DNA of 64,000 nucleotides from CAVQCJ01 sp963771835 (GTDB lineage: Bacteria; Actinomycetota; Actinomycetes; Prado026). A program made the translations under genes and the position numbers. The stretch spans positions 372,001 to 436,000 of the forward strand of contig CAVYVA010000004.1 in the NCBI GenBank assembly GCA_963771835.1, read 5' to 3'. Below are positions 55,962 through 63,398 of the stretch, piece after piece (the first letter of the stretch is position 1; each line of letters begins with the position of its first letter). A model generated the notes under the pieces. That model saw only the letters and a program-made list of their open reading frames with translations. It was not told where the DNA came from and searched no databases.

Positions 55962-57970
55962 CCGGTACGCGCGCGTCGCCGCGCTCGCCGTACCCCTCGG
56001 CGTCCTGACCGCGCTCGGGTGCCTGGTGCTGGCCGGACAGCTGGAGCAGGGCGTGCCCGGGCTGCCCGACGCGGGTGCCGCCGTACGGGTCGGGCTGCCG
56101 GTCACCAGGACGTTGCAGGACCTCGCCGCCGCGCTCACCGTCGGCCTGCTCGTGCTCGCGGCATGCGTGCTGCCGCCGGCCGGAGCGAAGGTGCGCGACG
56201 AGGTGGTCGGGCACCGCGCCCGAGCCGTCCGCTTCGCCGCGATCGCCTCCACGTGCTGGCTGCTGGTCGGCTCGGTCACGCTCGTCCTCACGTACGCCGA
56301 CGTGGCCGGCATCTCGCCGACCGCGCCGGGCTTCACCTCGCAGCTGGGGTACTTCCTGCGTTCGTTCGACGTGGGCCGGTCGATGGTCGCCTCGCTCGTA
56401 CTCGTCGCGCTGGTCTCGATCGGCACGATGCTCGCCACCAGGATGAGCACCGTCGGATGGCTGGCGCTGCTCTCGCTCGGGGCCCTGCTCCCGCTGGCGC
56501 TGTCCGGGCACACCGCCGGCTCCGACGACCACCAGGCCGCAGTGGACAGCCTCGGGATCCACCTGCTCGGCGTGACGGTGTGGGTCGGTGGGCTCGCCGC
56601 GCTCGTGCTGCTCTCGCCGTGGGTCACCACGACCCTGCCGGTCTCGGTGCGGCGCTACTCGACGCTGGCCGGCTGGTGCTTCGCTGCTGGTCGCCGGGTC
56701 CGGCCTGGTGAACGCCTGGCTGCGGCTGGGGTCGCTGTCCGGTCTCGCCACGGCGTACGGCGTGCTGGTGATCATCAAGACCCTCGCGCTGGTGCTGCTC
56801 GGCCTGGCCGGCTGGTGGCACCGGCGCGCGGTGCTGCCGAGGCTGGACGGCGACGAGCCTTCGCGGCGCGCCTTCCTGCGGCTGGCCGTCGTCGAGGTGC
56901 TGGTGATGGGCGCGACCATCGGCGTGGCCGTGGCCTTGTCGCGCTCGGCGCCACCGGTCGCGCAGAACGCCGCGCCGGCCGGCGAGAACGCCGTCGTCTC
57001 GATGCTCGGCTTCCCGTTCCCGGCCGCGCTGACCGCCGCCCGCTGGGTCACGACGTGGTACCTCGAGCCGGTCTGGGCGCTGCTGTCCGTCGTGGGCATC
57101 GTCTGGTACGTCGTCGCGACCCGCCGGATCCGCCGGCGCGGGGACCGCTGGCCGGCCTACCGGGTGGTGCTGTGGGTGCTCGGCTGCATCGCGCTGCTGT
57201 GGGCGACCAGCGGGGCACCGGCCGTCTACGGCAGGACCCAGTTCTCCGCGCACATGGTCCAGCACATGACGTTGATGATGGTCGTCCCCATGCTGCTGGT
57301 GATGTCGGCGCCGGTCACGGTCGCGCTGCGCACGCTCACCGCGCGCACCGACGACAGCCGCGGCCCGCGCGAGTGGTTGCTGGCGGTGCTGCACTCGCGG
57401 GTGCTCGCATTCCTGGCCCAGCCCCTGGTGGCCGGGGGGTTGTTCATCGGCAGCCTGTTCGTCTTCTACTACAGCCCCCTGTTCGAGCTGTCGCTGTCGA
57501 CGCACACCGGGCACATGCTGATGACCGGGCACTTCCTCGCGACCGGGTACCTGTTCGCGTGGGTGCTGATGGGCCCGGACCCGGGACCGGCACGGGCCGG
57601 CTACCCCGTACGGGTGTTCGTGCTTCTCGTGACTGTCTCGGCGCACGCGTTCTTCGCGCTCGGGATCATGGCGGCGACCACCGTGCTCGCCCGGGACTGG
57701 TTCGCCTCGCTCGGCCTGCACGACGGCGGCGCCCTGCTCGCCGACCAGCACACCGGCGGCGCGATCGCGTGGGGACTCGCGGAGATCCCGACCCTGGTGA
57801 TGGCGGTGATCGTGGCCTACCAGTGGTCCCGGTCCGACGACCGCGAGGCCGCCCGCGCCGACCGGCAGGCCGACCGCGACGGCGACGCCGAGCTCGTCGC
57901 GTACAACGCCCGGCTGGCCCGGCTCGCCGCCAGCTCCGAGCGCGCGGCCCGACCCGACCCCGACCGCTGA
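55954..57970 (+). CDS. CopD-CtaG fusion (copper transport / oxidase assembly), one frameshift
   Basis: About 671 residues after repair with some fourteen membrane spans. The N-terminal half is CopD-like (GHTAGSDDHQAAVDSLGIHLLGVTVWVGGLAAL with conserved His). The C-terminal half is a CtaG/caa3 assembly domain (FSAHMVQHMTLMMVVPMLLV, THTGHMLMTGHFLATGYLF). Such fusions are known in actinobacteria. One extra base near 56684 (LAGWCF / LLVAGSGLVNAW) breaks the frame. GTG 55954 overlaps the copC stop. It likely moves Cu for cytochrome oxidase. Confidence 0.92.
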
Positions 57971-57991
57971 CACCGCCGTAGGTTTCGGTCC

Positions 57992-58234
57992 ATGAGGTGG
58001 TTCCGGCGGCGGCATCCCGACCAGCTGTCGTACGACATCGTGACGCCGACCGAGCGGGAGGCGCTCGAACGCTCGATCGCCGCCCGCCGCAGGCGGTACT
58101 TCCGGGTGATGGTCCCGTGCCTCGTGCTCGTGGTGTTCGGGTTCTTCGTGCCGGCCCCGGTCCCGCTGCGGGTGGCGGCGCTCGCGGTGGCCTGCGTGCT
58201 GCCGCCGATCGCCTCGATCCTCGGCAACAGCTGA
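57992..58234 (+). CDS. DUF3099-like small membrane protein
   Basis: An 80-residue protein: basic N-terminus (MRWFRRRHPDQLSYDIVTPTERE), the block AARRRRYFRVMVPCLVLVVFGFF and a second span (RVAALAVACVLPPIASIL). It matches the DUF3099 pattern. ATG 57992 is 4 bases after the CCGTAGGTTTCG motif at 57976-57987, which occupies its 5' untranslated region. Function unknown. Confidence 0.72.
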   Translation: MRWFRRRHPDQLSYDIVTPTEREALERSIAARRRRYFRVMVPCLVLVVFGFFVPAPVPLRVAALAVACVLPPIASILGNS

Positions 58235-58270
58235 CAGGGCCGGTTCGGCTCAAGGTTCGTCCATGGGTCC

Positions 58271-58292
58271 GATAACGCCCGGATAACCACCT
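58271..58292 (+). promoter_or_regulatory. 11-bp direct repeat GATAAC, likely regulator site
   Basis: GATAACGCCCG (58271-58281) and GATAACCACCT (58282-58292) are two 11-base units in tandem, 57 bases before the first gene of the redox module. The same layout (GATAAGGCTCG, GCTAAGCAGCG) occurs at 63311-63332 before the OmpR-type regulator. This suits binding of an OmpR-family dimer. Confidence 0.55.
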
Positions 58293-58348
58293 TTCGCCCG
58301 GGGTGCCCGCCTCTCGACAGTGGAGTCCTCCGACCAAGGAGCTCCCCG

Positions 58349-58795
58349 ATGAGACGTACCCGACGTATCGCCCTCTCGACCGCAGTGACCACCGGCGTCC
58401 TGGGCGTCGCCGGAGTCGCGGCGGCCGCCATCCCGGCCGCGCTCGCGTCCTCCGCCCCCGCCAGCACCCAGGCAGACCCCACGGCCCAGGAGAAGCAGGC
58501 CCTGCAGGCCGAGCTCGCCGCCCTGAACGCCCGGACCGGGACGCTCGGCCACGACCTCACCAGCGCCCAGGCCCAGCTTCTGGCCGCCCGCCGGCCGCCG
58601 CAGCGGCGGCAGCCGCTCGTGCCGGCGGCCGGTGCCCAGCACCACGCGGCACCGAGCCGGGTCCGGCACACCGCGGCGCCCAGCCACGCACCGGCGACCG
58701 CCGCGCCGACGCCCACGCACACCACCACCGGCGCGAGCGGATCCGGCGGCGGCGACGACGGGCCGGGCGGGGACGGGGGCGGCGGCGATGACTGA
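58349..58795 (+). CDS. Secreted protein with coiled coil and TTTGASG tail motif
   Basis: A 148-residue protein. Signal peptide (RRTRRIALSTAVTTGVLGVAGVAAAA...), short helical coiled-coil stretch (about 46-82: QEKQALQAELAALNARTG), a basic His/Pro/Ala linker, TTTGASG at 125-131, and a Gly/Asp tail (GGGDDGPGGDGGGGDD). ATG 58349 has AAGGAG upstream. No family recognised. The TGAS core resembles the site to which ApbE attaches FMN, and apbE is two genes downstream. It overlaps the next gene by 8 bases. Confidence 0.72.
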   Translation: MRRTRRIALSTAVTTGVLGVAGVAAAAIPAALASSAPASTQADPTAQEKQALQAELAALNARTGTLGHDLTSAQAQLLAARRPPQRRQPLVPAAGAQHHAAPSRVRHTAAPSHAPATAAPTPTHTTTGASGSGGGDDGPGGDGGGGDD

Positions 58796-59250
58796 GGCCC
58801 GCGGCCGGGCCGCCCGCTGGTCCGCGGCGGCCCTGGCGGCCCCGGTGGCGGCCGGACTGTTCGCCGGGACCACCGCCTGGGCGGCCGGCCACGACCCGCT
58901 GCACCCGAACGGCACGGCCGGAGTCCCGGCACCCGCGGCAGCCCCGAGCTCGACGCAGGACGCGGCCCTGCTGGCGCTGCGCCAGCAGGTCGCGGCCAAC
59001 GCGGCGACCGTCGCCCGGCTGTCCCGCCAGGTGGCGGCCGTGAAGGCCCAGGCCGCCGCGATGGCGGCCAGGGGGAAGGCCGGAGGCGGCTCGTCGTCGT
59101 ACACCGGCGTCGGGCTCGTCGCGGTCGAGCGGGCACTCGTCGAGCACGGGCGCGACGAGGTCGTCCGGCGGCAGCCACACCGTCACCGCGCCGGCGCCCA
59201 AGCCCCCGCCGACGCAGACCACGACCGGGGCGTCCGGGGCGCCCAAGTGA
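58788..59250 (+). CDS. Second secreted coiled-coil protein with TTTGASG, one frameshift
   Basis: About 153 residues after repair. Signal peptide ending TTAWA, a predicted coiled coil (ALLALRQQVAANAATVARLS and following), a Ser-rich linker, then PKPPPTQTTTGASGAPK at the end. One extra base near 59107 (SSSYTG / SGSSRSSGHSSS) hides the tail. The layout copies the preceding gene. The shared TTTGASG is written with different codons in the two genes (GCGAGC versus GCGTCC for Ala-Ser), so the peptide seems to be selected. The TGA at 59248-59250 abuts apbE. Confidence 0.7.
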
Positions 59251-59252
59251 CC

Positions 59253-60299
59253 ATGGCGGGCCCCGACCCCGAACCCGGCGCACCCGGGACGGCGACGTCG
59301 GCACGGCCGTACGCCGGGGTCCTGGTGTCGGTCATGCCCGACGTCGTCGCCCGGTTCCGGGCGATGGCTTGCGACGTCAACGTGCGGGTCGTGGGCCCGA
59401 CCGCCGGCGCGAGCGCGGCGGTGGACCGCGCCCGCGGCGTGTTCGAGCGGGTGGAGCGGGCCTGCACGCGGTTCGACCCGACCAGCCCGCTGATGCGGGC
59501 GAACGCCGCCCCCGACGCGTGGCACCAGGTCCCGGTCGAGCTGTACGACGCGCTCGTCGCGGCCGCCGCGGCGTACGAGGAGACCGACGGGATGTTCGAC
59601 CCGCGGGTGCTGCGGGTGCTCGAGTCGCTCGGCTACGACCGCTCGCTGCCGTTCGAGGGCGGCGAGGTGGTGACCGGCACCGCCCGCACCGGGGGCGGGC
59701 GGTCGGCCGAACCCTCGCCGCCGGCCGCGACCCGCTGGCAGCCGCGGTTCGGCACCGACGGCCGTTCGGTCCGGCTCGGGCCGATCCCGATCGACCTGGG
59801 CGGGATCGGCAAGGGGCTGGCCGTGCGATGGGCGGCCCAGGCGCTGGCCGGCGCCGGCCGGGCGGTGCTGGTCGAGGCCGGCGGCGACGTCGCAGCGGCC
59901 GGTGCGGGCCCGGACGGCGACGGCTGGAAGGTCGGCGTCGAGGACCCGCGCGGCGGGACCGACCCGCTGGCGGTGCTGACCGTCACCGACCTGGCCTGCG
60001 CCACGTCGTCGACCCGCATCCGCCGCTGGCGGGCCGGCGACGAGCCCGTGCACCACCTGATCGACCCGCGCACCGGGCGCCCGGGCGGGCCGGGCCTGCT
60101 CGCGGTGACCGTGGTGGCGCAGGACCCGGCGCGGGCCGAGACCTGGAGCAAGTCGCTGTTCCTCAGCGGTGCCGAGGGCGTCCAGGCCCTGGCCACGGCC
60201 CGAGACCTCGCCGCGTTGTGGGTGCACGGGGACGGCACGGTCGGCACGACGCCGGCCATGGACGAGCTGGTCGTGTGGCGGGGCGACCGTGGCCGCTGA
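59253..60299 (+). CDS. apbE: FAD:protein FMN transferase (ApbE family)
   Basis: A 348-residue enzyme that moves FMN from FAD onto Ser/Thr of target proteins outside the membrane. Blocks: RFRAMACDVNVRVVGP, FERVERACTRFDPTSPL, IDLGGIGKGLAVRWAAQALA, EAGGDVAAAG and VHHLIDPRTGRPGG (the His/Asp Mg-FAD site). No N-terminal signal is obvious; ATG 59253 or GTG 59247 (overlapping the previous stop) could start it. Its likely targets are the two TTTGASG proteins upstream, since no FMN_bind-domain gene is visible in the window. Confidence 0.92.
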   Translation: MAGPDPEPGAPGTATSARPYAGVLVSVMPDVVARFRAMACDVNVRVVGPTAGASAAVDRARGVFERVERACTRFDPTSPLMRANAAPDAWHQVPVELYDALVAAAAAYEETDGMFDPRVLRVLESLGYDRSLPFEGGEVVTGTARTGGGRSAEPSPPAATRWQPRFGTDGRSVRLGPIPIDLGGIGKGLAVRWAAQALAGAGRAVLVEAGGDVAAAGAGPDGDGWKVGVEDPRGGTDPLAVLTVTDLACATSSTRIRRWRAGDEPVHHLIDPRTGRPGGPGLLAVTVVAQDPARAETWSKSLFLSGAEGVQALATARDLAALWVHGDGTVGTTPAMDELVVWRGDRGR

Positions 60300-61011
60300 G
60301 CCCGGTGGCGGTGCGGTCCGGTCCTCGACCGTCTCCGCCGCCTCCGCTGTCACCGCGGTACTGCTGACCGTGGGCATCACCGCGAGCGCGGCGGTCAGCG
60401 CCTGGCTGGTCGGGCGCGCGTTCAGCTCCGTCGCGGGTGACCGTCAGGAGCCGTGGATCCTCGGACGCGCGGCCGGGGTCACCACGTACGTGCTGCTGGT
60501 CGCGCTGGTCGGCATGGGCCTGGTGCTGTCGCACCCGTGGCGGAACCGGGTCGCGCGGCCGAGCACCGCCACCCGCATCCGGGTGCACGTGAGCCTGGCC
60601 GTGTTCACGTTCGCGTTCCTCGTGCTGCACGTCCTGGTGCTGGCCACCGACTCGTACGCCGGGGTGGGCCTGCGCGGCGCGCTGCTGCCGATGGCTGCGA
60701 CGTACCGGCCGATGCCGGTCACCCTCGGCGTGGTCGGGGCGTACGCGGGGCTGCTCGCCGGGCTGACCGCCGCCTTCGCCGGACGGGTGACCGCGCGGGT
60801 GTGGTGGCCGCTGCACAAGGTCGCAGCGCTGACGCTGGTCCTGGTCTGGCTGCACGCGGTGCTGTCCGGCAGCGACAGCGCGCCGTTGCTCGCGCTGTAC
60901 CTGGTCAGCGGCGGCGCCGTCGCGCTGCTCGCGCTGAGCCGGTACGCGGCCCGGACGCGGTTGGACCGTTTCGAGGAGGTCGCCGGGCGCAGCGGCCGGC
61001 CGGCCGCATGA
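60289..61011 (+). CDS. Ferric-reductase-like transmembrane protein
   Basis: A 240-residue membrane protein with about six spans and histidines suited to haem: RVHVSLAVFTFAFLVLHVLVL (two His in one helix) and PLHKVAALTLVLVWLHAVL (two more). This is the ferric reductase-like (FRD/YedZ-type) domain that carries electrons across the membrane. GTG 60289 overlaps the apbE end. There is no FAD/NAD domain attached; the NuoF-like gene next to it could supply that part. Confidence 0.88.
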   Translation: MAAEPGGGAVRSSTVSAASAVTAVLLTVGITASAAVSAWLVGRAFSSVAGDRQEPWILGRAAGVTTYVLLVALVGMGLVLSHPWRNRVARPSTATRIRVHVSLAVFTFAFLVLHVLVLATDSYAGVGLRGALLPMAATYRPMPVTLGVVGAYAGLLAGLTAAFAGRVTARVWWPLHKVAALTLVLVWLHAVLSGSDSAPLLALYLVSGGAVALLALSRYAARTRLDRFEEVAGRSGRPAA

Positions 61012-62380
61012 GCGCGAGCCACGTCCAGCGCGACGAGCGCTGGCTGCACAGCGTGCCCGCCGAGCCCTGGCCCGACGGCACGACCACGCGCCCGTCCAGC
61101 AGGCCGCCTGGCGCCCCCCGGGCCTGCTGGACGGGACCGCGGTCTTCGCCCTGCGGTCGCGGGCTCGCCCGTCCGGGGTCGAGCCGCACTCGCTGGCGGA
61201 CCACCTCCGGGTGTACGGGACGCGGCCGGAGGCCACCTGGGGCCGGGGCGACGCCGTGCTGGCCGACCTGGAGCGCGCGGGCCTGACCGGTCAGGGCGGC
61301 GGGCACTTCCCGGTCGCCAGCGAAGTGGCGGGCCGCGCTGGCCGCCGGAGGCGGCGGTCTGGTCGTCGCGAACGGCGCCGAGGGCGAGCCGGCCAGCGTC
61401 AAGGACGCCGCCCTGCTCCAGCTGCGGCCGCACCTGGTGCTCGACGGGCTGGCCATCGCCGCGGAGGTGCTCGGGGCCCAGGCCGCGGTCGTCTGGCTGC
61501 ACGCCGGGGACGTCGGAGACGACCCGCGCGGTGACCCATGCGGTGGCCGAGCGCCGGGCGGGCGGTGCCCCGGAGGTGGCCGTGCGCATCGCGCACGGAC
61601 CCGACCGGTACCTGTCCGGGGAGTCCAGCGCGGTCGTCCGGGCGCTGTCCGGCGGGCCCGCGCTGCCATTGCTGTCGCGTCGCCCGGCCGCGACGTCCGG
61701 CGTGCAGGGGCGGCCGACCCTGCTGCACAACGCGGAGACGCTGGCCACCGTGGCGCTGGTGGCCCGGGCCGGGCCGGCGGCGCTGCCGGTCCCGGGGCTC
61801 GTCACGCTGGTCGCGCCGACTCATCGGCTGGTGCTGGCGGCCGCACCGGGCGAGACGTTCGCCGGTCTGCTCGCGCGTGGCGGCCTGGTCGGCGCCGGCG
61901 CCGCAGGCTGTGCTGGTCGGCGGGTACGGCGGCAGCTGGGTGCCCTGGTCGGCGGCGCACCGGGTCGAGGTCAGCCAGGCCGGGCTGCGTCCGCTCGGGG
62001 TCTCGCTGGGGGCAGGCGTGGTCGCGCCGCTGCCGGCGGGCGCATGCGGGATCGCCGAGACGTCCCGGCTGCTGACCTACCTCGCCGCGAGCGGCGCCCG
62101 GCAGTGCGGCCCGTGCCTGTTCGGCCTCCCGTCGATGGCGGACCTGGTGACCCGGCTGCGGGACGGACGGTCCGGTCGCGGCGACGTGCGGCTGCTGCAG
62201 CGGTACGCCGCCGAGGTCGACGGCCGCGGGGCCTGCCACCATCCCGACGGCGCGGTCCGCCTGGTGCGGTCGGCGCTCAAGACGTTCGCCGCCGACGTCC
62301 AGCGACACCTGTCCGACGGCCCGTGCGCAGGGGCCGGACGGCCGGCACTGCTGCCCGTCCCGGCGACCGAGGAGCTGTGA
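61008..62380 (+). CDS. NuoF-like (51-kDa, SLBB) NADH-oxidising protein, four frameshifts
   Basis: About 455 residues after repair. FMN/NADH domain with the glycine-rich GGGHFPVAS-K block and GLVVANGAEGEPASVKD, a middle SLBB-type part (PGETFAGLL, VLVGGYGGSWVP), and a C-terminal Fe-S region (QCGPCLFGLPSMADL, RGACHHPDGAVR) with three visible cysteines. Frame breaks: near 61090 (a base lost or two gained), 61325, 61517 and 61903 (one extra base each). ATG 61008 overlaps the previous stop (ATGA). It likely feeds NADH electrons to the ferredoxin and the haem protein. Confidence 0.85.
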
Positions 62381-62610
62381 TGGGGCGGCACCGAGGCCGG
62401 GCGCCGGCGCTGCGGCTGCGGGTCGACCCGGTCGCCTGCGAGGGGGTCGGGATCTGCGCGCACCTCGCGTCGGCGGTGATCACCGTCGACTCGTGGGGCT
62501 ACCCGATCGTGCCGGCGCAGGAGCTGGCCCCCCGGGACCGGCGCCAGGTCGAGGCAGCGGTGGCCGCGTGCCCGCGCCGGGCGCTGTTCGTGGAGACCGT
62601 CGACCGCTGA
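62380..62610 (+). CDS. Small 3Fe-4S-type ferredoxin
   Basis: A 76-residue ferredoxin with C20-x5-C26 (ACEGVGICAHLA) and C64 (AACPRRALF). The three-cysteine pattern with no fourth ligand is typical of actinobacterial 3Fe-4S ferredoxins. ATG 62380 overlaps the NuoF-like stop (TGATG), so both are made together. It ends the plus-strand redox operon, 7 bases before the convergent gene's stop. Confidence 0.9.
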   Translation: MGRHRGRAPALRLRVDPVACEGVGICAHLASAVITVDSWGYPIVPAQELAPRDRRQVEAAVAACPRRALFVETVDR

Positions 62611-62616
62611 CAGCGG

Positions 62617-63276
62617 TCAGTCGTCCCCGCCGCTGCCCCCGCCGCCCCCGCCGCCCCAGCCGCTGTCGGTGGTGACCGTCTGGACCGGGCCGGTCGACGA
62701 GCAGTGGATGTTCACGCTGAACGTGGTCTGGTCGGACTCGAACTCGATCTCCACCTCGGCGGCAGGACCGCGGTTCGACGGCGGGTGCACCGTGAAGCCC
62801 TGTGCGGGGCTCCAGGAGACGAGGTACACCGCGGCAGACCGGCCGGTGCTCGTGCACCGGGCGACCACCGAGCCGCCGCCCGACGTCAGCAGCCGGGTGA
62901 CCGAGGCCTGGCTGGGGGTCGGCGTCGGGGTGCTGGACCCGCCCCCTGACACGTGGGTCGGGGTCGGCGTGCGGCCGGTCGTGGGGGGCTTCGTGCTCGG
63001 CCCGGACGTGCTGCGCGGCCCGGTGCTCGCGCGCGTCGAGGTCGACCCAGGTCCGGTGGCCGACGGATCCGACGCCGCTGCGGGGCCGGACGACCGGTTG
63101 GCCGCGCCAGCCTGGACGGCGGCCGACAGCTGGGCGCTGACGTCGGCCGGGCTCAGCGCGCCGACGACCTGGTTGTCTCCCACCGCGCCGCGGACGAAGA
63201 CGACGGTCGCGAGGGCGATGACCGTGGCCACGGTCCCCACCACGAGCCAGCCGAGGACATACCGCCTTCCCTGCAC
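62617..63276 (-). CDS. Membrane-anchored secreted protein with Gly/Asp tail
   Basis: A 219-residue protein: short basic N-terminus, one span (YVLGWLVVGTVATVIALATVVFV), a Ser/Thr/Pro linker (about 70-130), and a small beta-rich outer domain (VVARCTSTGRSAAVYLVSWSP, VEIEFESDQTTFSVNIHCSS) with two Cys that could bond. It ends WGGGGGGGSGGDD, like the tail of the secreted protein at 58349. GTG 63276 is preferred because GGGAGAG precedes it; upstream starts give unlikely leaders. Divergent from the regulator gene. No family recognised. Confidence 0.7.
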   Translation of the reverse strand: MQGRRYVLGWLVVGTVATVIALATVVFVRGAVGDNQVVGALSPADVSAQLSAAVQAGAANRSSGPAAASDPSATGPGSTSTRASTGPRSTSGPSTKPPTTGRTPTPTHVSGGGSSTPTPTPSQASVTRLLTSGGGSVVARCTSTGRSAAVYLVSWSPAQGFTVHPPSNRGPAAEVEIEFESDQTTFSVNIHCSSTGPVQTVTTDSGWGGGGGGGSGGDD

Positions 63277-63310
63277 CCGGACATGCTCTCCCGCGCTCGT
63301 CCGTACGAGT

Positions 63311-63332
63311 GATAAGGCTCGGCTAAGCAGCG
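63311..63332 (+). promoter_or_regulatory. 11-bp direct repeat before the OmpR-type regulator
   Basis: GATAAGGCTCG (63311-63321) and GCTAAGCAGCG (63322-63332) are two similar 11-base units in the 122-base divergent promoter region. They match the arrangement at 58271-58292 ahead of the redox module. Suggests that the regulator controls itself, the divergent gene and that module. Confidence 0.5.
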
Positions 63333-63398
63333 CACATCGCTGGGCACGGCGAGCCACCGGCGTCGGCCCCAGGAGCCCGACGCCGATACATTCCCCCC

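Noticed and set aside
58632..60299. Apparent fusion of a secreted protein to ApbE
   Set aside because: Created by the extra base near 59107; the repaired upstream gene stops at 59250, immediately before apbE.
63357..63357. ATG at 63357 as start of the Gly/Asp-tailed membrane protein
   Set aside because: It would add 27 residues of uncharacteristic leader across the likely regulator site; GTG 63276 has a better ribosome site and puts the membrane span near the N-terminus.
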